From NCBI GenBank assembly GCA_040388535.1, contig JAZKBR010000008.1, forward strand, positions 1 to 64,000: 64,000 bases of DNA, given 5' to 3'. The translations under genes and the position numbers were made by a program. The DNA is from Gemmatimonadota bacterium (GTDB lineage Bacteria > Gemmatimonadota > Gemmatimonadetes > Gemmatimonadales > GWC2-71-9). Numbering within the stretch: position 1 is the first letter of the stretch; each line of letters starts with the position of its first letter. The notes beneath the pieces are model-generated. The model did not search any database. It was not told the DNA's origin and saw only the letters and a program-made list of their open reading frames with translations. Shown here piece after piece: positions 45,705 to 54,153 of the stretch.

Positions 45705-48452
45705 TTACACCTGGTGGGTGATCTGCGCCGCCACCACCCGCGAGAGCATGTTGAGGTCGTACGGCTTCTGGATCACCTCCGAGAAGCCATCCGCGGTGAG
45801 TTCCTGCGGGGTCGTGCCATCCACGAAACCCGAAGCGAGCACGATCCGGAGATCGGGGCGCAATGCGCGGATCTTGCGGCACGCCTCACGCCCCGTCATC
45901 CGCGGCATGTTGCCATCCATGATGACGAGGTCGAATGGCGTCACGGCGTCCGTCACCTTTTGCAGCGCTTCCTCGCCATCGGCCGCGACGGTCACGCCAT
46001 AGCCCAGCCGCTCCAGCATTCTCCCGCCAACTACCCGGATCAGCGGTTCGTCGTCGACCAGGAGGATGTGACCCTTGCCGCGCGTCGGCTGGTCCAGCGC
46101 CACCTCCGGACTCGCGACGGCCTCGGAGTGGACCGGCAGATAGATCGTGATCGTGGTGCCTTCACCCATGGTGCTCTCCACTTCGATATGTCCCTGGTGA
46201 GATCGCACGGTGCCATAGACCATCGCGAGGCCCAGGCCCGTCCCCTGGCCTGGAGGCTTGGTCGTAAAGAACGGTTCGAAGAGTCGTGCCAGAACATCGT
46301 TCGACATTCCCGTGCCCGTATCGCGCACCTCGATGCCGACGTATTCGGTATCGAGCGTGAGTCGCGGGTTGCGTGCGAGGAAAGGGGCATCGGCCAGGAG
46401 ACGGTAGGTCCGGAAGGAGAGGGTGCCCCCGCCGGGCATCGCGTCGCGCGCGTTGATGGCGAGGTTGAGGAGCGCGTTCACCAGCTGATTGTGGTCGCAG
46501 TGAACGTTCACCGGCGGCGTCGAGAGTTCGAGCCGCACCGCGATCCGGCGATCGAGGGTACGCTGCATCAGGGCCGCCGCCTCGGTCACGACCCGGTCGA
46601 GCGACACCGGCCGGGCCTCGAGCGGTTCGTTCCGCGCAAAGGCCAGCAGGTTGCGGCTCAACCCGGCGCCCCGCTCAGCGGCCGAACGAATCGCGGCGGC
46701 GTCGTCGTGGATCGCCTGTGCACCCACGCCCGGCTCCTGCAACATGTCGGCATAGCCGATGATCGCGGTCAGGAGGTTGTTGAAGTCGTGGGCGATTCCC
46801 CCGGCGAGCCGGCCGACCGCTTCCATCTTCTGCGACTGACGCAGTTCCTCTTCCAGCAGTTTGCGGTCCGTGACGTCCTGCACGACCGTGATCGCGAACG
46901 AGGGCGCGCCCGGTGAAACCACCATCGCGGAGGTGATGTTGGCCCACGCGACGCTGCCATCCACACGGAGGTAGCGTTTTTCCCGCTGCATGACCGCTGT
47001 CTCGCCCTCGAAGAGCTGGCGCGCCTGTTCGGCATCGCCGGCGATATCGTCGGGGTGCGTGACCTCGGCAGTGCGACGACCGACAACCGCATCGGGCGTG
47101 GTGCCGAGGATTGCCGCGAAGGCACGGTTGACCTGCAGATAGCATCCTTCGGTCGAGACTTCCGCCATCCCGACCGCGGCTTGCTCGAAGGCGCCGCGAT
47201 AACGCGCCTCGCTGGCGGCGAGCGCGGCCTGGGCGCGCTGACGCTCGGTGATGTCCCGGAGAAAGACGCTGTACTCGGTGCCTTGCCCGGCTTCGTGCAG
47301 CGGGGTGATGGCGACCTCCACCGGGACCAGCGCCCCAGTACGCGTCCGGGCAAGGCGCTCGAATCTCTGGTTGATCGTCGAGCCTTCGAGCAGGGAGGGC
47401 GTCACCGCGAACTCGCCGGTGCCGGGGCTCGGACTGAGCAACTCGTTGAAGTTCTGCCCGACCGCGTCGGTCCGGCTCCAGCCCAGCACCTCCGTCGCCT
47501 GCGGATTCCATTCGCGCACGATGCCATCGGCATCGATCACGACGACGGCATCGAGTGCGGCCTCGAGGATGCGCCGAGTCCGGGCCGCGGTGCGCAACAG
47601 GGCGCGCTCTTCTTCCTCGGCGGCCCGCTGGCGCAGCAGCGCCGACATCCGGTTGAAGTGCTGTGTCAGCCGCCCGAGTTCATCCTCGTTGGGTGCCGAC
47701 AAGGTCACCGCGAGGTCGCCGTAGGCAATCCGCGCGAGCCCGAGGTCGAGCGACGCGAGCGGCGCATAGAGTCGGCGATGCAGGAAGAGGCCGACGACCA
47801 CGAAAAGAATGCAGCCACCGACCATCCAGAGCGCGACGAAGCGTGCGGCCGCACGCGCCGTGTCGGCGAGGAGGGCTTCGTGGCGATTGACGTTGCCGAG
47901 CGCGAGCATCGTGGCGTTCGCGAGATCGGCCGCCAGCGGCGCATCGAGCGTGTCGGCCTGCTTCATGAAGGCAGTGGCCGAAGGGACATCACCGAGTTCC
48001 ATCGCGGCAATGGCGGCGAGCATTACCGAACCGAGATTCCCCTCGTGTACCCCGGCACTGATCAGTGTGGCTCGGAACTCGAGCGGAACTCCCTCGGGCC
48101 ATGCCTGCGTGGTGAAGCCGCGCGGCGCCTCCAGCAACGCCTGCAGATTCAGGCGATGTCCCTCCAGCGTGTCCAGCGGCCCCGGGCCATGGCCGTCGCG
48201 TGTCACGCCGAGGAGCCGCCAGAGGTCGGTCATGATGTCGTCGAGGTGCTCGGCGCGGCGCGAGCTCTCGGTGAACTCCTGCAGGACCGTGGCGCTCTGC
48301 TGCTGCAGCCGCTGGGCCGCCGGGCCGAGGCGGAAGGCCACCACGAAACCCACGGCCGCGACATAGAGCAACGCGAGGACACCAATCGCGGACAGCGTCC
48401 AGCGAAGTGAAGGCGATCGACGGAGCAGTCGCGGCCGGGTCCCCGCGGTCAG
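45705..48452 (-). CDS. Hybrid sensor histidine kinase with two PAS domains and receiver
   Basis: A 915-residue kinase. TM1 about 17-40, periplasmic helical sensor 41-204, TM2 about 205-227, HAMP to about 280, PAS 295-405 and 412-530, and HisKA with H in [11 protein letters not shown] (about His555). HATPase motifs ([35 protein letters not shown]) and a C-terminal receiver with Asp in VIMDGNMP (about 846) follow. The frame is open back to the stop of the preceding gene without ATG, GTG or TTG. I place the start at CTG 48452, which overlaps that stop (CTGA) and has GAGG 8-9 nt upstream; TTG 48371 would cut TM1. Coupled to a binding-protein gene. Confidence 0.88.
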   Translation of the reverse strand: MTAGTRPRLLRRSPSLRWTLSAIGVLALLYVAAVGFVVAFRLGPAAQRLQQQSATVLQEFTESSRRAEHLDDIMTDLWRLLGVTRDGHGPGPLDTLEGHRLNLQALLEAPRGFTTQAWPEGVPLEFRATLISAGVHEGNLGSVMLAAIAAMELGDVPSATAFMKQADTLDAPLAADLANATMLALGNVNRHEALLADTARAAARFVALWMVGGCILFVVVGLFLHRRLYAPLASLDLGLARIAYGDLAVTLSAPNEDELGRLTQHFNRMSALLRQRAAEEEERALLRTAARTRRILEAALDAVVVIDADGIVREWNPQATEVLGWSRTDAVGQNFNELLSPSPGTGEFAVTPSLLEGSTINQRFERLARTRTGALVPVEVAITPLHEAGQGTEYSVFLRDITERQRAQAALAASEARYRGAFEQAAVGMAEVSTEGCYLQVNRAFAAILGTTPDAVVGRRTAEVTHPDDIAGDAEQARQLFEGETAVMQREKRYLRVDGSVAWANITSAMVVSPGAPSFAITVVQDVTDRKLLEEELRQSQKMEAVGRLAGGIAHDFNNLLTAIIGYADMLQEPGVGAQAIHDDAAAIRSAAERGAGLSRNLLAFARNEPLEARPVSLDRVVTEAAALMQRTLDRRIAVRLELSTPPVNVHCDHNQLVNALLNLAINARDAMPGGGTLSFRTYRLLADAPFLARNPRLTLDTEYVGIEVRDTGTGMSNDVLARLFEPFFTTKPPGQGTGLGLAMVYGTVRSHQGHIEVESTMGEGTTITIYLPVHSEAVASPEVALDQPTRGKGHILLVDDEPLIRVVGGRMLERLGYGVTVAADGEEALQKVTDAVTPFDLVIMDGNMPRMTGREACRKIRALRPDLRIVLASGFVDGTTPQELTADGFSEVIQKPYDLNMLSRVVAAQITHQV

Positions 48453-49552
48453 GGGATCGCCTCAAGCGTTGGACGCACCAGGTGAAGCAGCGAGCGCCGT
48501 TCGGTGTCGAAACTGATCGGGCCCGTCACGCCGGCGAAGGGCGGTCGGGTGCGGCCCAGCGACACCAGCCACTGACGCACCGCCTGACGGTTGGCCCCGG
48601 CTTCGCGCGTTGCGGCGATGAGCACCTGATAGGCGTCGTAATAGAGCGCGTCACCAGCGTCGGGCGGATGCCCGAGGTATCGCTCGGCTCGCGCGATGAA
48701 ATCGCGGTGCGAGGCGTCGCCATTGGACGGGTCCCAGAAGGTCACGCTGCCAAACTTCGCGCGAACATCGCGCGGCAGTCCCTGTACCTCCGCCGAATGG
48801 AGCGTGACGCCATCGCCAGCCAGAAACTGGACCTCCGGCAAGGCAGCGCTGATCGGCAAGATCAGGCAGTTCATGGTATTGCTGCGCAGCGCAAGCACAA
48901 CGACGTCGGGGCGGTGCCGGGCCAGTGCGGCGAGTGCCGTCGTGCGATGGAGCGGTTCAGCGCGGATATCGGTGCACGGCCGATCAGGGACCCGTACCTT
49001 GTCGACCTCGGTCACTCCGCGCCGCTGCAGCGCGGCACTGACGCCGTCGCGCAGCCCGACGCCGTACTCGTCGCCACCGTAGAGAATGAGCACCGAGCGG
49101 CTGTGGAGCGAATCAATGGCGACGTCGGCGAGGAAGGCGCCCTCGACCGAATCGTTGGGGACCATGCGAAAGGTCCATTCGCCGGCGCTGCTGAGCCGTC
49201 GACTGGTCCCGGTGGGAACGATCTGGGGGATGCCGGCAGGATTGTAGACGTTCGCCGCGAGCAGCGACTCTCGACTCCCCGAATGCCCGACCACGGCGAC
49301 AATGCGGTTGTCGGCGGCATAGGTCATCGCCTGCTCCGTTTCGCGACGAAGACCGCCCCCAAGGCTCGCCGACCACCGGACAACGGTGATCGGCGGGTTC
49401 AGGTGGAGCGAATCGAGTTCCTGGTCGACGAAGTCGACGATGCTGGGGTGGATCGCCGATCTCGGGTCGCCTGAACCGAGGAGTACGGGGGCCTGCATGT
49501 CACAGGCAGCGGCGCCGAGGAGCGCCAGCAGAACAGCAGGGAGGCGACTCAC
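48449..49552 (-). CDS. Lipoprotein substrate-binding protein (type I, Leu/Ile/Val-like)
   Basis: A 367-residue periplasmic-binding-fold protein with lipobox LGAAAC directly after the signal helix, so probably lipid-anchored. Fold landmarks: DNRIVAVVGHSGSRESLLAAN, YNPAGIPQIVPTGTSRRLS, SVLILYGGDEYGVGLRDGV, and PPFAGVTGPISFD near the end, as in LivJ-type proteins. No ABC permease or ATPase is nearby. The stop overlaps the start of the hybrid kinase, suggesting it feeds that sensor with ligand (inference). GTG 49552 fits the signal peptide. Confidence 0.85.
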   Translation of the reverse strand: MSRLPAVLLALLGAAACDMQAPVLLGSGDPRSAIHPSIVDFVDQELDSLHLNPPITVVRWSASLGGGLRRETEQAMTYAADNRIVAVVGHSGSRESLLAANVYNPAGIPQIVPTGTSRRLSSAGEWTFRMVPNDSVEGAFLADVAIDSLHSRSVLILYGGDEYGVGLRDGVSAALQRRGVTEVDKVRVPDRPCTDIRAEPLHRTTALAALARHRPDVVVLALRSNTMNCLILPISAALPEVQFLAGDGVTLHSAEVQGLPRDVRAKFGSVTFWDPSNGDASHRDFIARAERYLGHPPDAGDALYYDAYQVLIAATREAGANRQAVRQWLVSLGRTRPPFAGVTGPISFDTERRSLLHLVRPTLEAIP

Positions 49553-49592
49553 GCTGACTAACTTACCCCCGAACTGCGGCCCCGGGTATGCG

Positions 49593-50072
49593 CTAGTTCG
49601 GGTCCGGTGCCGGGGCCTTTGAGAGGGGGCCGGCGCCGACGCCAGTAATCTTTCCGTTCGCGTCGAGAATCCAGCGCAGCACCACCTGATCGTCCGGCAT
49701 CTCACTGAAGAGCCCAGCGTGCCAGAACTGCGGCCGACCGTTGCGACGCGTCATCTTCTCCTCGACGATGGCCGTTTCCACCCCGACACGCTCGGCGATC
49801 TGGTTCATCATCGTCCGGAGCCCGTCGATGCCGCCGACCTTTTCGATCGTCTCCGGCGCGATGACCTGGAGCAATGAGTCGGCCTTCCCAGTCAGGAACC
49901 AGCGGTTGTAGGTCTTGCCCAAGGCGAGAAAATGCGCCTCCTGTTCCGGAGTCAGCTTCGGCACCGGGGCTGGCTCGCTCGAGGCGGCCGGCGCCGTCGG
50001 GGTGGTCTGGGCGGTAAGTGGGAGAGCAAAGAGCGCGAGGCCGACCAAGGCCGGCAGGTAGCGTGCATTCAT
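49593..50072 (-). CDS. Exported hypothetical protein, NTF2/SnoaL-like
   Basis: A 159-residue exported protein. Signal peptide MNARYLPALVGLALFALPLTA is followed by a Pro/Ala linker. The compact domain (FLALGKTYNRWFLTGKADSLLQVI, VGVETAIVEEKMTRRNGRPQFWHAG, VVLRWILDANGKITGVGAGP) has the length and strand order of SnoaL/DUF4440-type folds, often stress- or lipid-related. No catalytic residue can be named. The longer upstream frame is rejected because the signal peptide starts at 50072. Confidence 0.75.
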   Translation of the reverse strand: MNARYLPALVGLALFALPLTAQTTPTAPAASSEPAPVPKLTPEQEAHFLALGKTYNRWFLTGKADSLLQVIAPETIEKVGGIDGLRTMMNQIAERVGVETAIVEEKMTRRNGRPQFWHAGLFSEMPDDQVVLRWILDANGKITGVGAGPLSKAPAPDPN

Positions 50073-50387
50073 CTGGTGTTCCAGGGTTCGGGTGACAGGC
50101 CCCAAACGAGAGAAGCCAAGGGATAGTTTCGTTTTGAAACCGGCCCCATTCTTTTGGTCCGTCGTCGGTCCACTACACGGTGTCGCGCAGTGACCTTTCC
50201 TAAAGATGGATTCGCCCTTCAATCCTCCGTCTAGGACTTTCGTAACTGCTTACTGCCAAATCATTTGTATTGCCCCATCCAGCGGCTTTTCGCGCTGGAT
50301 CGGGGCGCATAACTTGCCCATCCTCAAGGCACGGAGCAGTGTCGCTGAAGTGGCATTTCGGCTCCCTCTCGAAGACGGAGCACCCCA
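50073..50387. promoter_or_regulatory. Intergenic leader before the first PEP-CTERM gene
   Basis: 315 bp between divergent genes and the least GC-rich spacer in the window. It must hold both promoters; AT-rich runs are at 50100-50160 and 50230-50275. A strong hairpin, CCCCATCCAGCG (50273-50284) with CGCTGGATCGGGG (50292-50304), and a smaller GCTCC/GGAGC stem at about 50361-50382 precede the ATG. No known riboswitch consensus was recognised. Confidence 0.5.
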
Positions 50388-51122
50388 ATGATTCGAAGAC
50401 TCCTCACGGTAGCTGTCGCGCTGGTCGCCGTGACCGCACCTCTCCTCTCCCAGACGACCGGTCCGGTCGTCCCAGTCAGTGATTTCGGGCCACGCCCCGG
50501 TCTCACCTTTGGCGGCAGTGGCATCTCGACCGACGCAGTGATGGCCAATTCCGCGGCCAATCAGGTCGCGCTCGGCGGAGCCCACCTGTTTCTCTCGGCC
50601 ACGCCGCGTTTCGCCGACCCCGCGTTGACCAATGACGGCGCCGGGCGCTTCTTCGCGCTCGCCGGAACGGACCTCAATGCACCGAGCCCGGTGGACCCGT
50701 ATGCGATGTGGAATTTCGATTTCGCGATCGTGGGTGACAACGTGAACGCGTGGAACTACCGCCTGTACTACGACTTCAATCCGGCCGTCGGCAACTTCGG
50801 CGATTACGGCTACGTCGCCGTGACCCCGACGCAGGACTCGTGGAACCTCGGGATGAATTTCCTCACGGTCTCGCTGGCCGGGATTGTGGTCCCGCCCACG
50901 TTCGCAGCGTTCAATCCGAATGTCGCGGGCGAGTATGGCTTCGCGCTGGTCGCGTTCAACGGCAGCCAGGTCGAAATGGGCCGGGCCGCGATTCTCGTGA
51001 ACACTGCGTTGCCGGGCGGTCCTCAGGATGTCGTGCCGGAGCCCGCCACGATGGGGCTGTTGGCGACTGGCCTGGTTGGCATGGCCGCCGCGCGCCGCCG
51101 GAAGAAGATCACCCGGAGCTGA
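50388..51122 (+). CDS. PEP-CTERM sorting-signal protein, copy 1
   Basis: A 244-residue surface or secreted protein. N-terminal signal peptide MIRRLLTVAVALVAVTAPLLS; a single beta-rich domain with YDFNPAVGNFGDYGYVAV and FNPNVAGEYGFALVAFNGSQ. The tripartite PEP-CTERM ends it: VPEPATMGLLATGLVGMAAA, then RRRKK. Such tails are cut by an exosortase, which is not in this window. The adjacent gene is a near copy. Function of the domain unknown; a surface or matrix structural role is family inference. Confidence 0.9.
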   Translation: MIRRLLTVAVALVAVTAPLLSQTTGPVVPVSDFGPRPGLTFGGSGISTDAVMANSAANQVALGGAHLFLSATPRFADPALTNDGAGRFFALAGTDLNAPSPVDPYAMWNFDFAIVGDNVNAWNYRLYYDFNPAVGNFGDYGYVAVTPTQDSWNLGMNFLTVSLAGIVVPPTFAAFNPNVAGEYGFALVAFNGSQVEMGRAAILVNTALPGGPQDVVPEPATMGLLATGLVGMAAARRRKKITRS

Positions 51123-51141
51123 TGCCGGAGTGATCAAGTTG

Positions 51142-51177
51142 CACCCTGCATCGGGCCCAGACGCCCGATGCAGGGTG
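51142..51177 (+). terminator. Strong stem-loop between the two PEP-CTERM genes
   Basis: CACCCTGCATCGGGC (51142-51156) pairs perfectly with GCCCGATGCAGGGTG (51163-51177) across a 6-nt loop, 19 bp after the stop of copy 1. Only TTG follows, so termination may be partial. Confidence 0.8.
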
Positions 51178-51303
51178 TTGCTGCGTCAGCACGTCGCGTC
51201 GGTGTGCGGCCGATCGCATGCGAGTCGTCCCAACTTTCGGATCCTGAAACGATGACTTTCCTCGCGTTCGCACGATCCGGCAACCGTACTCTGAGGAGTT
51301 CCA

Positions 51304-52029
51304 ATGCACCGAAAACTGTTTCTCGCTGCCGCAGCGGCGATCGCTGTTGCTGCCGCCCCGCTCACCGCACAGACGACATCTCCCGTGGTTCCGTTGAGCG
51401 ACTTCGGCCCCCGACCCGGCCTCACCTTCGGTGGCAGTGGCATCTCGACTGATGCAGTCGAGGCCAACTCAGTGGCCAATCAGGTCGCACTGGGCGGCAC
51501 GCACCTGTTTCTGTCCGCAACGCCTCGGTTCGCCGATCCCGCCCTTGGGAACGACGGCGCGGGCACCTTCTTCGCCCAGGCCGGCACCGATCTGAATCCG
51601 CCGAGCCCGCTCGATCCCTACGCGCTCTGGAACTTCGATTTCGCGATCGTCGGTGAGAATGTCGAATCTTGGAACTACCGGCTGTACTACGACTTCAACC
51701 CCGCAGCCGGCAATTTCGGCGACTATGGCTACGTGGCGGTCACTCCGACCCAGGACTCCTGGAACCTCGGGATGAACTTCCTCGGAACCGCCATCGCCGG
51801 CATTGTGGTGCCGCCGACCTTCGCCGCGTTCAACCCGAACGCCGCGGGCGAGTATGGCTTCGCCCTGGTCGCATTCAATGGCAGCCAGGAGGAAGTGGGT
51901 CGCACAGCGATTCTCGTCAACACCGCCGCGACCGACGTGGTGCCCGAGCCGGCGAGCATGTCGCTGATGGCCATGGGTCTGGTCGGGATGGCCGCGGCGC
52001 GCCGCCGGAAGAAGGCCGCCCGCAGCTAG
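51304..52029 (+). CDS. PEP-CTERM sorting-signal protein, copy 2
   Basis: A 241-residue paralogue of the preceding gene, by eye about four-fifths identical, with the same order: signal peptide (MHRKLFLAAAAAIAVAAAPLTAQ), domain with SDFGPRPGLTFGGSGISTDA near its start, and the tail VPEPASMSLMAMGLVGMAAA plus RRRKK. GAGG lies 6-7 nt before the ATG. It has its own 126-bp spacer after the stem-loop. The last 4 bp overlap the stop of the convergent GIY-YIG gene, both stops sharing CTAG. Confidence 0.9.
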   Translation: MHRKLFLAAAAAIAVAAAPLTAQTTSPVVPLSDFGPRPGLTFGGSGISTDAVEANSVANQVALGGTHLFLSATPRFADPALGNDGAGTFFAQAGTDLNPPSPLDPYALWNFDFAIVGENVESWNYRLYYDFNPAAGNFGDYGYVAVTPTQDSWNLGMNFLGTAIAGIVVPPTFAAFNPNAAGEYGFALVAFNGSQEEVGRTAILVNTAATDVVPEPASMSLMAMGLVGMAAARRRKKAARS

Positions 52030-53114
52030 CTCCACGCCTCGAGCGGCTGGGTCCGGCGCCACGCATCGGGCCGGGTCCGGAACCAGCTCATCACCAGCAG
52101 CCGCTGGTGCAGTCGCTCCGCATCGACCCGTTCCCTGGGCGGTGCGGGGCGATTGCGTTCGGTCCGTACCACGGCCTCGAATGCTTCCCGCTCGATCGGA
52201 GAAACCGGGTCGGGATAGCAGGCGCGCACCTCGCCCCCGATGATGATGTACGCGCGCGCATCGCCGTTCGACCCCGGATCGCGGTAGACAAAGGTGAGCA
52301 GTTCGAGGGCCGTGCGCGCTCGGGTCGTCGCGGCGAGCAACCATTCGAGTGACTCGAATCGTTCACGCCAGCGGAGTGCTCCCTCGAAATCACCCGCATC
52401 GCTCCGCGTCGTCATCTCGGTGATGACCCGATCGACGGGTCGCACGCTGCGCCCGTCGCAGAACGCCGCCGCAATTTCAGCCTGCTCCCGATACGTCGAC
52501 TCTACCACGAGTCCCGCGCATGGTCCGAGGCAGGTGCGGAACTCGAATCGCGGGCAAGCGGCCCGCCTGGGCTCTGCGAAGAGGTCGCCCTGTTCGGCGT
52601 ACAGCATTGGCATGTCGGCGCGACAGTCGCGCAGGCCGAGGAGGTCGCTGAGAATCCGGGCCGCCTGTTGCGCGCGCCCCCGGGAGGGAATCGGTCCGTA
52701 TACTCGACCGGGGTGCCGTTCTGGCGAGGTGGTGGGGAGCAGGCGCGGGGCGGGCTCGTCGGTCAGCACAAGGAAGCCGTACTGCTTCGAGCGATTCATC
52801 GCGACGTTGAAGCTGGGTCGATGCTTGCGAATCAACTTCAGTTCGTTGAGTGCTGCAGCGAATTCACTTGGAGCGTAGTCGAAGACGATGTCGCTGGCCG
52901 CGTGCAGAATGCGCGCAGCTTTGTCGTGGGGATATTCGGCCCGGAAATAGGAGAGCAGTCGGGTCCGCAGCTGCTTCGCCTTGCCCACGTAGAGCACTCG
53001 CCCGGAGGCGTCGAGCATCCGGTAGGTGCCGGGTCGATCCTCGGCCAGCCGCCGGACCCGGAGGCGCAACGCCTCGAGGTCGGCAGCAGGGAGGGCGAGG
53101 GCGAGGGAGGCCAT
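52026..53114 (-). CDS. GIY-YIG nuclease, UvrC N-terminal-half-like protein
   Basis: A 362-residue protein matching the first part of UvrC. The GIY-YIG domain is at about residues 28-105 (PGTYRMLDASGRVLYVGKAKQL, then ELKLIRKHRPSFNVAM). It is followed by the UvrC cysteine cluster (RDCRADM, ACPRFEFRTCLGPCAG) and a UVR-like helix pair (DFEGALRWRERFESLEWLL). The RNase H-like 5' nuclease and helix-hairpin-helix domains of UvrC are absent, as in Cho-type proteins. ATG 53114 is chosen; the frame upstream is only translated heptamer repeat. SD is weak. A role in nucleotide excision repair is likely. Confidence 0.85.
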   Translation of the reverse strand: MASLALALPAADLEALRLRVRRLAEDRPGTYRMLDASGRVLYVGKAKQLRTRLLSYFRAEYPHDKAARILHAASDIVFDYAPSEFAAALNELKLIRKHRPSFNVAMNRSKQYGFLVLTDEPAPRLLPTTSPERHPGRVYGPIPSRGRAQQAARILSDLLGLRDCRADMPMLYAEQGDLFAEPRRAACPRFEFRTCLGPCAGLVVESTYREQAEIAAAFCDGRSVRPVDRVITEMTTRSDAGDFEGALRWRERFESLEWLLAATTRARTALELLTFVYRDPGSNGDARAYIIIGGEVRACYPDPVSPIEREAFEAVVRTERNRPAPPRERVDAERLHQRLLVMSWFRTRPDAWRRTQPLEAWS

Positions 53115-53126
53115 GCCGAAAGATAC

Positions 53127-53328
53127 GAGAAGGGAGAAGCGAGAAGGGAGAATCGAGAAGGGAGAAGGGAGAAGGGAGAAGGGAGAAGGGAGAAGGGAGG
53201 AGGGTCGAGAACGTGTCACCCTGAGCGTAGCGAGGGGGCGGAGTTCAGGCTCCCTCGACTCCGCCCGCTTCGCGGGCTGCGCTCAGGATGACAACCCCTT
53301 CTCCCTTCTCCCTTCTCGCTTCTCGTCT
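53127..53328. repeat. GAGAAGG heptamer arms enclosing a REP-like palindrome
   Basis: Eleven units of GAGAAGG (53127-53203, some degenerate) face four units of CCTTCTC/GCTTCTC (53297-53324). Between them, GTCACCCTGAGCG (53215-53227) and CGCTCAGGATGAC (53280-53292) form the ends of a REP-like inverted repeat with nested GGGCGGAGT/ACTCCGCCC and CCCGC/GCGGG stems. The right arm lies 4 bp after the mutM stop. The whole is a palindrome-within-palindrome. Confidence 0.93.
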
Positions 53329-54153
53329 TCAGCTCTGGCACCGCCAGCAAAACACCGTCCCGCGCGCATCGATATCGTGGGTCGCGGCGAGGCGGGTCCC
53401 GCAGATCCGGCATGCCTCCCCTTCGCGGCCATAGACGAAGAGCTCAAGCTGGAAATTGCCCGGCTCACCGGTGCTGGTGACATAATCCCGGAACGAGGTC
53501 CCCTCGCTCGCGATGGCCGCGGCGAGAATACGCTGGACGTGGCCATGGAGGCTGCGAAGCTGGGCAACTGGCACCCGGCTGGCGGCCTTCGAGGGGTCGA
53601 TCCCCGCGGCGAAGAGGGCCTCGGTCGCATAGATGTTTCCGACGCCAACGACGACCTTCTGGTCCATCAGGACTTTCTTGATCGCCGCGCGGGATTTCCC
53701 GAGCCGCTGAGCGAAGAGGTCGGCAGTGAACGCCGGGTCGAGCGGTTCCGGTCCGAGGCGGGCGTCGTAGGCGAGCCAGCCGGCTTCGTCGAGCCAGCGC
53801 AGCGTACCGATCCGGCGGACATCGCGATAAACCAGGGTCGCGCCGTCATCGAGGTCGCAACGGAGCACGGCATAGTGCAGTTCTTCGGCTGAGAGCGCTC
53901 GCTCGTATACCAGCAGTGACCCGGTCATCCCGGGCTGTACCGCGAGAATCTTCGTGTCGGTGCGCAGCAGCGCGTGCTTCGCGCGGCGATCGACCGCGGT
54001 GATCTGACGTCCAGGGAGTTCTCGCAGCAAGGTGTCCGCGCTCACGCCCTCGAGCACGTTGTCGTGCGACAGCGCGGCACTCACGATCCGTCGATCCACG
54101 AGTCGTGCCCGCAGCTGGCGGACGAGAGTCTCGACTTCAGGTAGTTCCGGCAT
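53329..54153 (-). CDS. mutM: Formamidopyrimidine-DNA glycosylase (Fpg)
   Basis: Base-excision repair glycosylase/AP lyase for oxidised purines (274 residues). The catalytic N-terminal proline and glutamate are in MPELPEVETL. Further signs are RRAKHALL, QPGMTGSLLV, VVVGVGNIYATEALF (H2TH region) and the C-terminal zinc finger (CRICGTRLAATH, FCWRCQS). ATG overlaps the purD stop as ATGA. The 3' end abuts a heptamer array. Next to the UvrC-like gene it forms a small DNA-repair neighbourhood. Confidence 0.96.
   Translation of the reverse strand: MPELPEVETLVRQLRARLVDRRIVSAALSHDNVLEGVSADTLLRELPGRQITAVDRRAKHALLRTDTKILAVQPGMTGSLLVYERALSAEELHYAVLRCDLDDGATLVYRDVRRIGTLRWLDEAGWLAYDARLGPEPLDPAFTADLFAQRLGKSRAAIKKVLMDQKVVVGVGNIYATEALFAAGIDPSKAASRVPVAQLRSLHGHVQRILAAAIASEGTSFRDYVTSTGEPGNFQLELFVYGREGEACRICGTRLAATHDIDARGTVFCWRCQS

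Noticed and set aside
50340-50387. Sigma-54 promoter before the PEP-CTERM gene (TGGCATTTCGGCTC)
   Set aside because: The GG-to-GC distance is too short for the -24/-12 pattern.
50073-50387. c-di-GMP (GEMM) riboswitch in the PEP-CTERM leader
   Set aside because: Hairpins are present but none of the conserved GEMM sequence blocks is found.
53115-53219. N-terminal extension of the GIY-YIG protein (Ser/Leu/Pro/Phe repeats)
   Set aside because: Those residues come only from translating the GAGAAGG array; family similarity starts after ATG 53114.
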